Shown here: positions 17,646 through 27,294 of the stretch, in pieces | Position numbering within the stretch: the stretch's first letter is position 1 | How the letters are laid out: each line of letters begins with the position of its first letter | Assembly: GCA_020634155.1 (NCBI GenBank) | Contig: JACKCI010000001.1 | Span: forward strand, 1,240,001-1,304,000 | Source of the DNA: Anaerolineales bacterium | Lineage (GTDB): Bacteria > Chloroflexota > Anaerolineae > Aggregatilineales > J027 | DNA: 64,000 nt | Direction of reading: 5' to 3' | Program-made: the position numbers and the translations under genes | Notes under the pieces: generated by a model | The model's input: only the letters and a program-made list of their open reading frames with translations | Told to the model about the DNA's origin: nothing | The model's database searches: none

Positions 17646-18731
17646 CTAATAACTAAACGGCCATAGGCGGAAATAGGCCTTCAGGTCACTCCACAATTTC
17701 ACGATGCCTTCCGGTTCGAAGATCAACGTGAGGATAATAGCTAAACCAAACGCCGCGTCCTCAGCAAAGGGCAGATACTGGTCAAGTTGTCCGGACGCCA
17801 ACCAGCCTTGGTCGGCAATCCATAAACCAACATCGCGCAAAATCTCCGGTAGCAGCTTCACGAAAGCGGCTCCATAAATCGAGCCAGAAATTGAGCCGAG
17901 GCCGCCGATGATAATCATGGCGAGGTATTCAATTGAGACATCAATAGTAAAGCGCTCAAAGCTGATGTTGGTACTATGCACCGCCGTTAAGCCACCCGCC
18001 AACCCCACAAAAAAGGAAGACGTCGCAAAGGCTACCAGCTTGTATTGGAAGACATTGACACCCATCACCTCAGCGGCGATGTCTTGGTCACGGATAGCGA
18101 CAAAAGCCCGCCCAATATGGGTGCGGAACAGGTTGGTAGCAACCACGGCCACGATCACTAGGGCAATCATGCCAACAACATAGAAGGCAAACTCGCTATC
18201 ATTGAGTTTGTCACCAAAGAAGAGCGCACGCGGCATGCTCAACTCACGGGCGGCTCCGTCGGCTTTGGTACCATCAATGGGGTCCCAATTGCGGACAAAC
18301 CACCCTACGATTTGCTGGGCGGCGAGGGTTGCCACTGCCAGATACAAACCCTTCAAACGCAGGGACGGAATACCAAAGACGGCTCCAAACATAGCCGTAA
18401 TCAGCGCACCCAACACCAGCGCAATGGGCCAAGGCAGTTCATAGTAGTGCATCAGCAAACCCGTCGAATAGGCTCCGACGGCAAGGAAAGCCCCCTGACC
18501 TAAGCTGATTTGTCCGGTATACCCCACTAAGATATTAAGGCCAATTGCACCAATGGCGGCAATCACCACTGTGTTGGCAATCCGCAGGTTTTGGGCGCTG
18601 GCAACAAACGGCAAGATGATGATGAAGGCAAACACCACCACCACGCGCAGACGCTGCCACGTCGTGGGACGTAGCTGCATATCAGAACGATACGATTCAT
18701 GGAAAACACCGCATTGTGTCGTTGCCATCAT
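17646..18731 (-). CDS. livM: ABC transporter permease LivM
   Basis: 361 residues with about eight to ten membrane helices. It carries the LivM signature regions GYTGQISLGQGAFLAVGAY and GLGSISGSIYGAAFV, typical of the branched-chain amino acid permease family. The ATG at 18731 overlaps the LivH stop by one base (TAATG), showing coupled translation. An N-terminal polar tail of about 25 residues precedes the first helix. It forms the translocation pore with LivH. Confidence 0.9.
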   Translation of the reverse strand: MMATTQCGVFHESYRSDMQLRPTTWQRLRVVVVFAFIIILPFVASAQNLRIANTVVIAAIGAIGLNILVGYTGQISLGQGAFLAVGAYSTGLLMHYYELPWPIALVLGALITAMFGAVFGIPSLRLKGLYLAVATLAAQQIVGWFVRNWDPIDGTKADGAARELSMPRALFFGDKLNDSEFAFYVVGMIALVIVAVVATNLFRTHIGRAFVAIRDQDIAAEVMGVNVFQYKLVAFATSSFFVGLAGGLTAVHSTNISFERFTIDVSIEYLAMIIIGGLGSISGSIYGAAFVKLLPEILRDVGLWIADQGWLASGQLDQYLPFAEDAAFGLAIILTLIFEPEGIVKLWSDLKAYFRLWPFSY

Positions 18732-20545
18732 TACACCCGCTCAATAATTCGTTTACCAAATAAGCCGTAGGGTCGGAACATCAAAATGCCAATCAATACC
18801 AAGTAAGGGATGATGTCTTTGGTACCGACCGCCAAGGTGATGCTGCTGATATTTTCTTTAATCCAAGGGTCGATATAAGCGACCGAGTATTGTTCCAAGA
18901 GGCCAATCATCAAGCCGCCGACAATCGCGCCCATGATGCTATCCAAGCCACCAAGGATAATCACCGGAAAAGCCCGCAAGCCCTTGGTTGGGATGTCAAT
19001 GGTTGCACCACTGCCAATATCGCCAATCAAGATACCTGCGATACCCGCAAATAGCGCCGCCACACCCCATGCAATCGCAAAGATACGCTTGACGCTGATA
19101 CCCATGCTCAGGGCTGCTTGTTGATCATCGGCAGTGGCTCGCATGGCAATACCTTGTTTGCTGTATTTGAACAGGACGGTTAAAAAGGCAATCATGACAA
19201 GGCCAATGAGAATGATATAGACATTCTCATACTTGAAGGAATACGGCAGACGCACATCGGCAAAGACTTGGTAATTACCCGTCGCCATCTCTTTGTACAA
19301 GCCGGACTCCTTGGGTAAGTTGTTGGTCAGCAATGGCAAGAAGCCCTGCTGCAACTTGGAACCAGTGACCTGCCAGTTTTGCGGCTGGTTTTCCCAATAG
19401 GCCCCCACAATCGCCTTAATCACACTGCTGAGGCCGATGGTGACCATAATCACCGAGATAATCGGCTCACCAATCAAGGGGCGCAGAATAAAGCGCTCAA
19501 TCAAGGCACCCAACAGCACCATTAGCAGCGCAGCGATCAGCAGCGAAACAGACAGAGTATATTCGTATCTCACCAGCAACTCAGCAAAGATATAGGTACC
19601 GATAGTCATCATCTCGCCATGAGCGAAGTTGATAACATCACTGGCTTTGTAAATCATCACCAAGCCAAGGGCCACCAACGAGAGCAACATACCCTCTGCA
19701 ATGCCATTGTAGGTTAGCTGATAGAACTTGACGGGACTCTTTTCCACTAGCGGATAGGCCCAATCAATGATGACAATGGCACCAACCAATAGCACAATGG
19801 AGGTTAGATACCAGCCAAGGCGCTTCTTGCTGAAAAAATCGACGGTTTTCTCGCGCAGGTCTTCACGATACCCAACGCGGAATACACCCGCCTCCGCCAG
19901 CTTATAGATGAACCATGCAACTACTGTAACTGCTGCAATCAACAGACTGAGTAATTGGTGTTCGTTGGTACTGTAAAATTCATTCAATACGTCTACTGTG
20001 GGATAGCGGTCTTGCACCCGTCGAATACTGGTCACTTGGTCATAGCCGCGAAAATCAACCGCACTGAGGGTCTTCCACACATCAGCCAATAGATAGACCG
20101 CCAACGCCACACCAAGGATAGTTATAAACACGCCCGGTGATTTGAGACGGCCTACCCCATAAGCTCCCGCTAAGGCCATCAACAAGAGCGCTCCGAGAGG
20201 GATAGTAATCAAGAAAAGGTCTACAAAACGGCCTTGGTCTTTACTCGCCGCGGCTTGGTCAAGGTCAAGAGTCGGAACAGCTTCATTGCTACCCGTCAAG
20301 ATAGCAAGTCCAGTGAGATTAATGTCGTCTTTTTGGTCGGGGTCTTGGACAAGCACAGCAATGGTGCTTAACAATTCCTGTTGGGCTTCATCATCGCTAT
20401 GAAGTGCGCTGGTTTCAACGGTCATCCAGCTAGTCGTGGCAAAACTGACCAGCATCAACAAGGCCAACAGCCCAATAATGCCCGCGACGGCCTGACGATA
20501 ACGTGTCCCCTTAATGAAATCTTCAGTTGGTGTACTGCGAAACAT
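18731..20545 (-). CDS. livH: ABC transporter permease LivH with large N-terminal membrane extension
   Basis: 604 residues, about twice the usual LivH length of roughly 290-340. The canonical permease starts near residue 278 (YNGIAEGMLLSLVALGLVMIY, then NFAHGEMMTIG) and has an additional extracytoplasmic loop around 375-420. The first 275 residues hold about five extra membrane helices and two polar extracytoplasmic stretches (about 45-105 and 165-195), with no family I recognise. The extension is in frame with no internal ribosome site seen, so it looks like a genuine fusion. It sits four bases downstream of the acyl-CoA ligase gene and overlaps livM. The extension may dock an extra partner or regulate gating. 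Confidence 0.88.
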   Translation of the reverse strand: MFRSTPTEDFIKGTRYRQAVAGIIGLLALLMLVSFATTSWMTVETSALHSDDEAQQELLSTIAVLVQDPDQKDDINLTGLAILTGSNEAVPTLDLDQAAASKDQGRFVDLFLITIPLGALLLMALAGAYGVGRLKSPGVFITILGVALAVYLLADVWKTLSAVDFRGYDQVTSIRRVQDRYPTVDVLNEFYSTNEHQLLSLLIAAVTVVAWFIYKLAEAGVFRVGYREDLREKTVDFFSKKRLGWYLTSIVLLVGAIVIIDWAYPLVEKSPVKFYQLTYNGIAEGMLLSLVALGLVMIYKASDVINFAHGEMMTIGTYIFAELLVRYEYTLSVSLLIAALLMVLLGALIERFILRPLIGEPIISVIMVTIGLSSVIKAIVGAYWENQPQNWQVTGSKLQQGFLPLLTNNLPKESGLYKEMATGNYQVFADVRLPYSFKYENVYIILIGLVMIAFLTVLFKYSKQGIAMRATADDQQAALSMGISVKRIFAIAWGVAALFAGIAGILIGDIGSGATIDIPTKGLRAFPVIILGGLDSIMGAIVGGLMIGLLEQYSVAYIDPWIKENISSITLAVGTKDIIPYLVLIGILMFRPYGLFGKRIIERV

Positions 20546-20549
20546 AAGA

Positions 20550-22451
20550 TTATTTCCTTAAAGACTCGATGCGGAGCGTCACATTGAGGGTGGCGGTGCG
20601 CCCGTCCTGATAAGTAATGACCGACTGAATATCAATGCTGTTCTTGTCGCTATACAGCCCATCTAGAATCTCCTGATAATTCTTGGCGATATAGCCGCGT
20701 CGTACCTTGCGAGTACGGGTTAATTCAGCATCATCGGCATCCAACTCTTTATGCAGCAATAGGAAACGCTGTATTTTAGCTGCGTTGGGCAAGTCAGCAT
20801 TGGTACGCTCAACATCCTGTAAAACGAGGGCATAGACTTCGGGCTTTTGCGCGAGGTCAGTATAGGTGGTATAAGCCAGTTGATGGTTCTCTGCCCATTT
20901 GCCGACGTTGCCAAAGTCAATATTGATAAAGGCTGTCACATAGGGTAAATCGCCCCCACCAAAGACCACCGCCTCACGGATGTATTGGCTGAATTTGAGC
21001 TTGTTCTCAATAAACTGGGGCGAGAACTTGGTGCCGTCATGCAGCGTCATCACATCCTTGGCGCGGTCAATGACAATCAGATGTCCGTCATCATCAAAAT
21101 AACCCGCGTCGCCTGTTCGTACCCAGCCATCCGCCGTCATTGATTCGGCTGTGGCTTCCTCGTTTTGGTAATAGCCCGCAAAGCACATAGTACCCTTGGC
21201 TAAAATTTCACCACTGGGGTCAATCTTAATCTCGGCACCGGGCATAGCCTTGCCTACCGTCTGGAATTTGATGTCACCATCAGCATGGACAACGCAAATA
21301 CCCGTTGTTTCGGTCTGTCCATAGCCCTGTTTGAGATTGACGCCCATGCCATGAAAGAACCGGAAGACATCTGGCCCAAGGGCAGCCCCACCCGTATAGG
21401 CCCATTTCATATAGCGCAAGCCCAACTGGTCAAGAATGCTGGCAAAGCATATCCAATGCAGGAAGCGTTGGAGCCAACGGTCTTGGGTGGTTAATTCTTG
21501 TTTGGCAAAGCGTTTGTCCGCCAAGCGGTAGCCGTGCCGCATCGACCAATCGAACACGCGCCGCTTGAGCCAACTGGTATCCTCAATCTTGACCTGCACC
21601 TGACTTAACATATTCTCCCAGATACGTGGGGGAGCAAAGATGATGCGTGGGCCAATCTCACGCAGGTCGCTTTGGACGGTACCCGTCTCTTCGGGAAAGC
21701 TAAGGGCAAAACCAACCCGCATCCCGCAGGCCACCGAAATCATCTGCTCACCAATCCACGCTAAGGGCAAAAAGGAGAGGAATTGGTCATCAGCGCCAAA
21801 GGCATCCACTGAGGTCAAGCCCACGCCCATGCCAATGAGGTTATTGTGAGTAATCTTGGCTAATTTGGGACGGGAGGTGGTGCCAGAGGTGGTGGAGAGA
21901 ATAGCAATGTCCGCACCCTTGCCTTGGTCAACCGACTGGTCATAAAAGGAAGGGTTCTGCTGTTGGAAAGCCGCGCCGAGAGCCTCGACTTCCGGAAAGG
22001 CCATCAAGAAGTCGTGTTGATATTCGCGCAGGCCCTTGGGGTCGTAATAGATAACTTTCTCAACCCCTTTAATCTCGTCCCAGAGGTCAAGGATTTTATC
22101 AACCTGCTCTTGGTCTTCCACCACCAGAAAACGCATATCACATTTAGAGATGATGTAGGCGACCTCCTCTGTGGTGGAGTCTTGGTAGATGCCAATGGAG
22201 GCCCCACCCAAGGATTGGGCGCTGAGTTCGGTAATCACCCATTCGGGGCGATTGTCGCCAATGATGCCTACAATATCACCGCGTTTAAAGCCAAGGCTAT
22301 GGAGGCCGAGCGCAAAGTGCTGCACCCGTTCCAGATATTGCGCCCAACTGATGGATTGCCAGATACCATATTCTTTTTCACGGAGAGCGATTTTGTTGCC
22401 AAAGCGCTGGGCATTCTCACGCAATTGCTTAGGAAGTGTATCAATTGTCAT
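20550..22451 (-). CDS. AMP-forming long-chain acyl-CoA synthetase
   Basis: 633 residues, normal for FAA1/FadD15-type ligases. The adenylation motif STTSGTTSRPK (around residue 190), YGQTETTG, and GWVRTGDAGYFDDDG followed by an RAKD-type motif place it in the ANL superfamily. It makes acyl-AMP, then acyl-CoA. The C-terminal domain keeps an RKVRRGYI segment. The start ATG overlaps the livG stop by four bases, and the stop lies four bases before livH, so it is made together with the transporter. Ligase genes inside liv operons occur in other bacteria, where activation of the imported acid is a common proposal; this is inference here. Confidence 0.88.
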   Translation of the reverse strand: MTIDTLPKQLRENAQRFGNKIALREKEYGIWQSISWAQYLERVQHFALGLHSLGFKRGDIVGIIGDNRPEWVITELSAQSLGGASIGIYQDSTTEEVAYIISKCDMRFLVVEDQEQVDKILDLWDEIKGVEKVIYYDPKGLREYQHDFLMAFPEVEALGAAFQQQNPSFYDQSVDQGKGADIAILSTTSGTTSRPKLAKITHNNLIGMGVGLTSVDAFGADDQFLSFLPLAWIGEQMISVACGMRVGFALSFPEETGTVQSDLREIGPRIIFAPPRIWENMLSQVQVKIEDTSWLKRRVFDWSMRHGYRLADKRFAKQELTTQDRWLQRFLHWICFASILDQLGLRYMKWAYTGGAALGPDVFRFFHGMGVNLKQGYGQTETTGICVVHADGDIKFQTVGKAMPGAEIKIDPSGEILAKGTMCFAGYYQNEEATAESMTADGWVRTGDAGYFDDDGHLIVIDRAKDVMTLHDGTKFSPQFIENKLKFSQYIREAVVFGGGDLPYVTAFINIDFGNVGKWAENHQLAYTTYTDLAQKPEVYALVLQDVERTNADLPNAAKIQRFLLLHKELDADDAELTRTRKVRRGYIAKNYQEILDGLYSDKNSIDIQSVITYQDGRTATLNVTLRIESLRK

Positions 22452-23272
22452 GAGCGGCCTCCATGATCTTGGCCCAAATAGGCACGGATAACGTCCGGGT
22501 TCTCGCGCACTTCATCGGGGGTGCCAATTCCAATCAACCGCCCAAATTCCAGCACAGCCACACGGTCAGAGATGTCCATCACTACCCCCATATCATGCTC
22601 AATCAAGATAGTGGTGATGCCCCATTCCTCGTTGATGTCGAGGATAAAGCGTGCCATGTCTTCTTTCTCTTCGACATTCATACCCGCCATAGGCTCATCC
22701 AACAGAATAAGACCGGGGTTCATCGCCAAGGCCCGCCCCAATTCAACGCGCTTTTGCAAACCATAGGCCAGCGAACCGACCATCTGCTTGCGGATATGCT
22801 GAATCTCGAGAAGGTCAATGACATGCTCAACAAAACGGCGATTCTCTATCTCCTCACGCTCGGCCCACCCCCAATACAGCAAGGCAGTTAGGATATTCTT
22901 TTTCATATGGACATGGCGTCCGAGCATCAGGTTATTGAGGACAGTCATATGCCGAAAAAGCTCAATGTTTTGGAAGGTGCGTGCAATTCCCATTTTCGGC
23001 AAATGATGAGAGGAAGTACGGGCGAGGTTGTGGTTCCCGTACATGATACGGCCTTTTTGGGGATGATACAGACCACAGATGCAATTCAGCATACTGGTCT
23101 TGCCTGCCCCATTGGGGCCAATTATGGCGAGGATTTCCCCCGGCTCACACGTTAAACTTACATCGGTTAGCGCCCGTACCCCACCAAAACTGAGGCTGAT
23201 ATTTTCAACACGCAGTTGATGGCGTTCCGGACGACCACTTTCATAAGGTCGGTCAAATTTGGAAACCCGCAT
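22448..23272 (-). CDS. livG: Branched-chain amino acid-type ABC transporter ATPase LivG
   Basis: 274 residues from the ATG at 23272 (a TTG one codon upstream is less likely). Walker A is GPNGAGKTS, the signature region LAYGLQKRVELGRAL is the LivG variant, Walker B is LILLDEPMAGMN, and the switch region reads ILIEHDM. The C-terminal GIGTPDEVRENPDVIRAYLG tail is typical of LivG. It is the first gene of the cluster and is preceded by a good promoter. It pairs with LivF to power the LivH/LivM pore. Confidence 0.92.
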   Translation of the reverse strand: MRVSKFDRPYESGRPERHQLRVENISLSFGGVRALTDVSLTCEPGEILAIIGPNGAGKTSMLNCICGLYHPQKGRIMYGNHNLARTSSHHLPKMGIARTFQNIELFRHMTVLNNLMLGRHVHMKKNILTALLYWGWAEREEIENRRFVEHVIDLLEIQHIRKQMVGSLAYGLQKRVELGRALAMNPGLILLDEPMAGMNVEEKEDMARFILDINEEWGITTILIEHDMGVVMDISDRVAVLEFGRLIGIGTPDEVRENPDVIRAYLGQDHGGRS

Positions 23273-23368
23273 CAAGTATGTACCTTAAAAACTAAAAACT
23301 TTTTTGCGATTTATGGCTTTTGGGGAAATTTTTTTTGGGTTTTAGCGCCTCCTCGTTGAATTGTTTTT

Positions 23369-23396
23369 ATTGTAAGGGATTTTTAATGCGATGCAA
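23369..23396 (-). promoter_or_regulatory. Sigma-70-type promoter for the livG operon
   Basis: On the minus strand TTGCAT (23391-23396) and TACAAT (23369-23374) are separated by 16 bases. The -35 lies in the stop region of the MBL gene. A strong unused AGGAGG sits downstream at about 23350-23355, about 80 bases before the livG start. Confidence 0.6.
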
Positions 23397-23397
23397 C

Positions 23398-24366
23398 TCA
23401 ACGCCATGCAACAGGGACAAGCAATTCAGGATTCCAAGCTAGCGGGGGTGGAGAATATGGTGTTAATGCGACAAAGTGGTTGTCACGCCAGCCTGCTGCA
23501 CCTGAACGTAGCATTTCAGCTAAGAAAATCTCTATAAACGCATGTGGTGTTAATTGCAGGTAAACTTGACTGTAATCATAAAGCCAAGGGCACCCCAACA
23601 AAAAATGCCAAATGTCATCTCTTGACATGCCATTTGTCAGCATCAAGGCATAAGAGAAGATGCGTTTGGTGGCATGCCACGCCAAGCGAGTGGGGTCTTG
23701 CTGCCAGCGTTCATAGCGCTCTAGAGCTGCTCGCATGGCAGCATGAGGATTTTCGTGAATAGGCCCATGCCCCGATACCGCCACCCGCACGGGCAGTTGT
23801 AGCAAGCGCTCCAAAGTTGCCATCAGTCGCTCTAAGGCATCGGCACCCTCTCGAAAACTGTTAATCCATGACACATCATCGGCATGCACCACATCCCCCA
23901 AAATCAACACTTGGTCACGCGGTTCATAGAGACTGATATGACCCAAGGTATGACCCGGTGTATGCAAGACCTCTAGTGCCACCTGCCCCGTCTCCAAAAC
24001 ATCACCCGCCTCCAACAAGCGATTAACCGTATAGGGTTCGACAGGCTGAACCAACCAATCGGCACAGCAAGCGTGGGGGTCACGCCGATTAATCATGGCC
24101 CCATCAACACGATAGGCCGCAATCGGCACTCCATAGCGTGATTGGAGGTGATGATTGCCACCAACATGGTCACTGTGATAGTGGGTGTTGACCACATATT
24201 GCAATTGGGCGGGGTCTACTCCGGCATCACGGATGAAACGCTCGGTTTCAGCATAATCGCTACCAAAGCCACTATCCACTAAGATTGGGCGTTGGCCTTG
24301 GATGAGCAACATATTGGCGCTGGGGAAGGTACGTTGAAAGAAAATAAGCCAAGCGGGTAAAGTCAT
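23398..24366 (-). CDS. MBL-fold metallo-hydrolase
   Basis: 322 residues from the ATG at 24366, which shares a base with the preceding stop (TAATG); an upstream in-frame GTG at 24417 would need a long overlap. The zinc-binding motif THYHSDHVGG gives H62, H64, D66 and H67. A further HTPGH motif, GDVVHADD and an SGHGP loop provide the remaining ligands for a two-metal centre. It resembles the glyoxalase II/beta-lactamase-like superfamily; the substrate is unknown. A C-terminal helical region of about 100 residues follows the core. It is the last gene of a four-gene operon with a histidine kinase and response regulator. Confidence 0.88.
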   Translation of the reverse strand: MTLPAWLIFFQRTFPSANMLLIQGQRPILVDSGFGSDYAETERFIRDAGVDPAQLQYVVNTHYHSDHVGGNHHLQSRYGVPIAAYRVDGAMINRRDPHACCADWLVQPVEPYTVNRLLEAGDVLETGQVALEVLHTPGHTLGHISLYEPRDQVLILGDVVHADDVSWINSFREGADALERLMATLERLLQLPVRVAVSGHGPIHENPHAAMRAALERYERWQQDPTRLAWHATKRIFSYALMLTNGMSRDDIWHFLLGCPWLYDYSQVYLQLTPHAFIEIFLAEMLRSGAAGWRDNHFVALTPYSPPPLAWNPELLVPVAWR

Positions 24367-25907
24367 TATTTCAGCATCAATTCGTGATAGATTTTTTCCA
24401 GCGAGGAAAGCAACCACAAGCGGGTGATATTGCTGTTAATGTGTGCCAAAAAATCGCAGGGGTATTGTGTCTTAATGCTGTAGGCGTTCTGATCTAAAAC
24501 CCACGCCGCCTGCCCTGATGTCAAAACGGTGTAGGTGCTGTGTTCTTCTAGCCAGTGCTGAAACCGCAGATGGGGCTGGGGAATTTCCGCCGAGCAAATC
24601 GGACAGGTTTTTTTAACCCAATCGGGGTTAGACCATTCCGGCGGATCCAGTGGAAACCACTCCTGATCGTCGTCATCGTCATCATAAAAATCTGTGGCTT
24701 CCTCCATCGTCTCAAAGCGGCTAGGATGGGCAGCTTGTCGATCGACCAAGCCCTTGGGACAAACCGTATCAATATCAACACCCAAATCCATTAATAGCTC
24801 CTCAATCGGGTGTTGCTGGCGCTCATCATCGGTGATGGCACGCCCATAAAACTGACCTTCTTCGCGCACCTCAGTCGGCGTAGCCCGTAGCACATCGGGG
24901 ACATCAGCCGCAAGAAATCCCGCTGCAATCCGATAGGGAATCAAGAAGGTCATCTGTACCTGCTCGCTGGCGTAGCGAAAACCGATCAGGCTCAACCCTT
25001 CTGGGTCAAGTTTGCGTAGGTCGCTATCATCAAGGTCTTCCCAACGGAAAGCAGTGGTATCCATCATATCCGATGGGTACAACCACATGGCTTCGAGAGC
25101 CTGCCACGGAATGGGTTGGCGAGTGGCAATGGCTTGGCGTTGGAGTTCTTCTAGTCGAGCTTCAAAAAACATCTCAGCAATTTCTAGCGGTAAGTTATCC
25201 ACATCCGACCTAGATTTTGCGACCTGTCCGGTAATCTGCTGATAAAGCTGTAAAGCACGTTGCCCATCGGCGTTGACCTCATGCACCAGTTGTTGCTGCT
25301 CATAGTCCATTGCGACAACAACTTGACTGACCCTATCAACATGCCAATAACGTGTATTGTTTTCTATATCCTGATAGTCAGCACTCGGCAGCCATAACTT
25401 GGCTTGAGATTTATCCATCCCCAGCATCCAACCTGCCCATGACAATTTGAGATAAGAGTGGTCAGCGTGGGCTGTTTGCCAATGTTTAAGGCGTTGCGGC
25501 CCCGTCCCCAAGTGGCGATTCCCGCACAAGGGACACTTAGTTTTCGCCATATTTGGCACCTGAAACACCTCTAACAAATTGTCGCGCAGGGTCTCAGCAG
25601 CAACACTTGGCGCAAAGGCTGGGTTCAGGTCTTGGAAGGCCAGCGCCGTGCCATCTACATAAGCGGTTGGTTGGATAGCCCCCAGTCGATAGGCATGGCT
25701 CAAAATGGCCTGTTTGACTTGGTAAAGGCCTTGACGGTCAGCATAGTAGAGGCGCTCACGGGCTTTGGCCCATAAATTGACAAGCCAGAGGAGGCGCAGG
25801 GTATTATCAATTCGAGAGGGATGACAGAGCCAGTCAAGCTGGGAGAGAAAAAGTCCACCAACCATTGGTTCATCATCAGGCATAGGCTGTTCAATCCTTT
25901 TATCCAA
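24366..25907 (-). CDS. Unknown protein with two C2H2-like zinc-finger motifs
   Basis: 513 residues, no signal peptide and no membrane helix. I do not recognise the family. Two similar metal-binding-like motifs are visible: C125-x2-C128-x13-H142-x4-H147 and C435-x2-C438-x12-H451-x4-H456. Both have an HW pair at the first His, and they lie about 310 residues apart. A run of acidic residues (DDDDDD-like, about 410) lies before the second motif. Its start overlaps the kinase gene by eight bases and its stop shares a base with the MBL start, so all four genes are coupled. It could be a nucleic-acid-binding or adaptor protein of the two-component system; that is inference. Confidence 0.7.
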   Translation of the reverse strand: MDKRIEQPMPDDEPMVGGLFLSQLDWLCHPSRIDNTLRLLWLVNLWAKARERLYYADRQGLYQVKQAILSHAYRLGAIQPTAYVDGTALAFQDLNPAFAPSVAAETLRDNLLEVFQVPNMAKTKCPLCGNRHLGTGPQRLKHWQTAHADHSYLKLSWAGWMLGMDKSQAKLWLPSADYQDIENNTRYWHVDRVSQVVVAMDYEQQQLVHEVNADGQRALQLYQQITGQVAKSRSDVDNLPLEIAEMFFEARLEELQRQAIATRQPIPWQALEAMWLYPSDMMDTTAFRWEDLDDSDLRKLDPEGLSLIGFRYASEQVQMTFLIPYRIAAGFLAADVPDVLRATPTEVREEGQFYGRAITDDERQQHPIEELLMDLGVDIDTVCPKGLVDRQAAHPSRFETMEEATDFYDDDDDDQEWFPLDPPEWSNPDWVKKTCPICSAEIPQPHLRFQHWLEEHSTYTVLTSGQAAWVLDQNAYSIKTQYPCDFLAHINSNITRLWLLSSLEKIYHELMLK

Positions 25908-27294
25908 CTAACGGTAGTTTAATTGTAAACTGACTTCCCACACCTTGCACACTCTGAACACTGATTTCGCCGCCGTGCAGCGTAATTAATTCGCGGGCTA
26001 TCGCCAAGCCAAGGCCCGCCCCACCCTTATCACGTTGGCGAGAACTGTCGGCGCGATAAAAACGCTCAAAAATATGCGGTACTACCTCTGGCGGCAAGCC
26101 TTCGCCTGTATCCTTGACCCGTATATACGCCCAATTATCTTTAGGTCGAACTGAGACATCTATCCGTCCGCCTGCGGGAGTATGGCGGATGGCGTTGACG
26201 AGCAGGTTGGCAATCACTTGACGCAACCGCCCACTATCAGCCTCGACCGTTAAGTCTGTGTCGCCCTCAAAGCTCAGGTTGATATGTTCATCAACCGCAA
26301 GGGCCTCAAAATCTTGGGTGGTCTCGCGCACAAAGGCCGTAATATCGACAGGTAGACGCTCCAAATGCAGGCTACGAGCCTCAGCGCGGGTCAGTGTCCA
26401 GAGGTCTTCAACCAAGCGGGCCAAGTGCAACGTCTGGTTATAGACAATCCCGACATGCTCAGTATCCGCCTGAAACACGCCGTCAAACATGCCCTCAAGC
26501 TGGCCTTGAATCACACTAATTGGCGTCCGCAACTCATGGGCGATGTCTGAAATCATGCGTTTACGAGCCGCTTGGCTTTCTGCGAGGGCATTGGACATCT
26601 GATTAAAAGCAACTGCTACCTGTCGCACCTCAGAGGCCCCTGTCACGGGTGCTTGGGTGCCTAACTCTCCGCGTGCCACCGCTTGGGCAGCATGGGTCAA
26701 GCGTTGGAGGGGGTGTGCCAACCACCATGCGCTTGCCACCGCCAGCACCAAGGCCCCACCAATCGCCGCCAATGAAATCCAACGCAAGGTGCGGCTAATC
26801 TCAGCGAGAAAGCTCTGCTCAGTTTGGGCTAGGGCATCACTGGATGGGCTTTGCTGATAAAAATAACCTACGGTGTCTGAATCAATGACAAAAGCAATTG
26901 CCCGCCGTTGCTGGTCGCGGGATAGCTGCTGCCCGATTAGGCTTGCATCTGCCGCTGCAACGATGGTATAGGATGTATCCGCCATCATAAAGGGGCCGGG
27001 CAGTGTGTTCGCAGTGCGTCCGCCGTGATTTGGCCCCATCATGCTACCATTGCCGCCGCCACGCTGCGTAGCATCTTCCAACACCGTTTGGGCGTCCTGC
27101 CATGCCCCCGTGTCGCGGTAATGAGTTTCGAGCGCCTCCAAGATACCCACATTACCCTGCACAATATTCGATTGCTGTAAGTAGACCCGAAAGCTGGCGT
27201 CTACAGCGCGGTTGATGGCATAGGAAACGCCACCCGCTACTAAGACTACTAACAGCAAGAAAATCAGCACTAAGCGGGTCAATAGGCTATTCAT
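25900..27294 (-). CDS. Sensor histidine kinase (BaeS-like)
   Basis: 464 residues: membrane helix (about 5-28), an extracytoplasmic sensor region of about 140 residues, second helix (about 172-195), HAMP, HisKA with phospho-acceptor H253 in SDIAHELRTP, then an HATPase domain with the N box (NAIRHTP), G1 (DTGEGLP), F box (FERFYRAD) and G2 (GAGLGLAIAREL). All residues for activity are present. The start overlaps the regulator by eight bases, so expression is coupled. The sensor region contains a glycine/methionine-rich stretch but no domain I can name. Confidence 0.93.
   Translation of the reverse strand: MNSLLTRLVLIFLLLVVLVAGGVSYAINRAVDASFRVYLQQSNIVQGNVGILEALETHYRDTGAWQDAQTVLEDATQRGGGNGSMMGPNHGGRTANTLPGPFMMADTSYTIVAAADASLIGQQLSRDQQRRAIAFVIDSDTVGYFYQQSPSSDALAQTEQSFLAEISRTLRWISLAAIGGALVLAVASAWWLAHPLQRLTHAAQAVARGELGTQAPVTGASEVRQVAVAFNQMSNALAESQAARKRMISDIAHELRTPISVIQGQLEGMFDGVFQADTEHVGIVYNQTLHLARLVEDLWTLTRAEARSLHLERLPVDITAFVRETTQDFEALAVDEHINLSFEGDTDLTVEADSGRLRQVIANLLVNAIRHTPAGGRIDVSVRPKDNWAYIRVKDTGEGLPPEVVPHIFERFYRADSSRQRDKGGAGLGLAIARELITLHGGEISVQSVQGVGSQFTIKLPLVG

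Noticed and set aside
21924..22466. 180-codon plus-strand frame opposite the acyl-CoA ligase
   Set aside because: No ribosome site, no motif, and fully inside a well-conserved enzyme gene.
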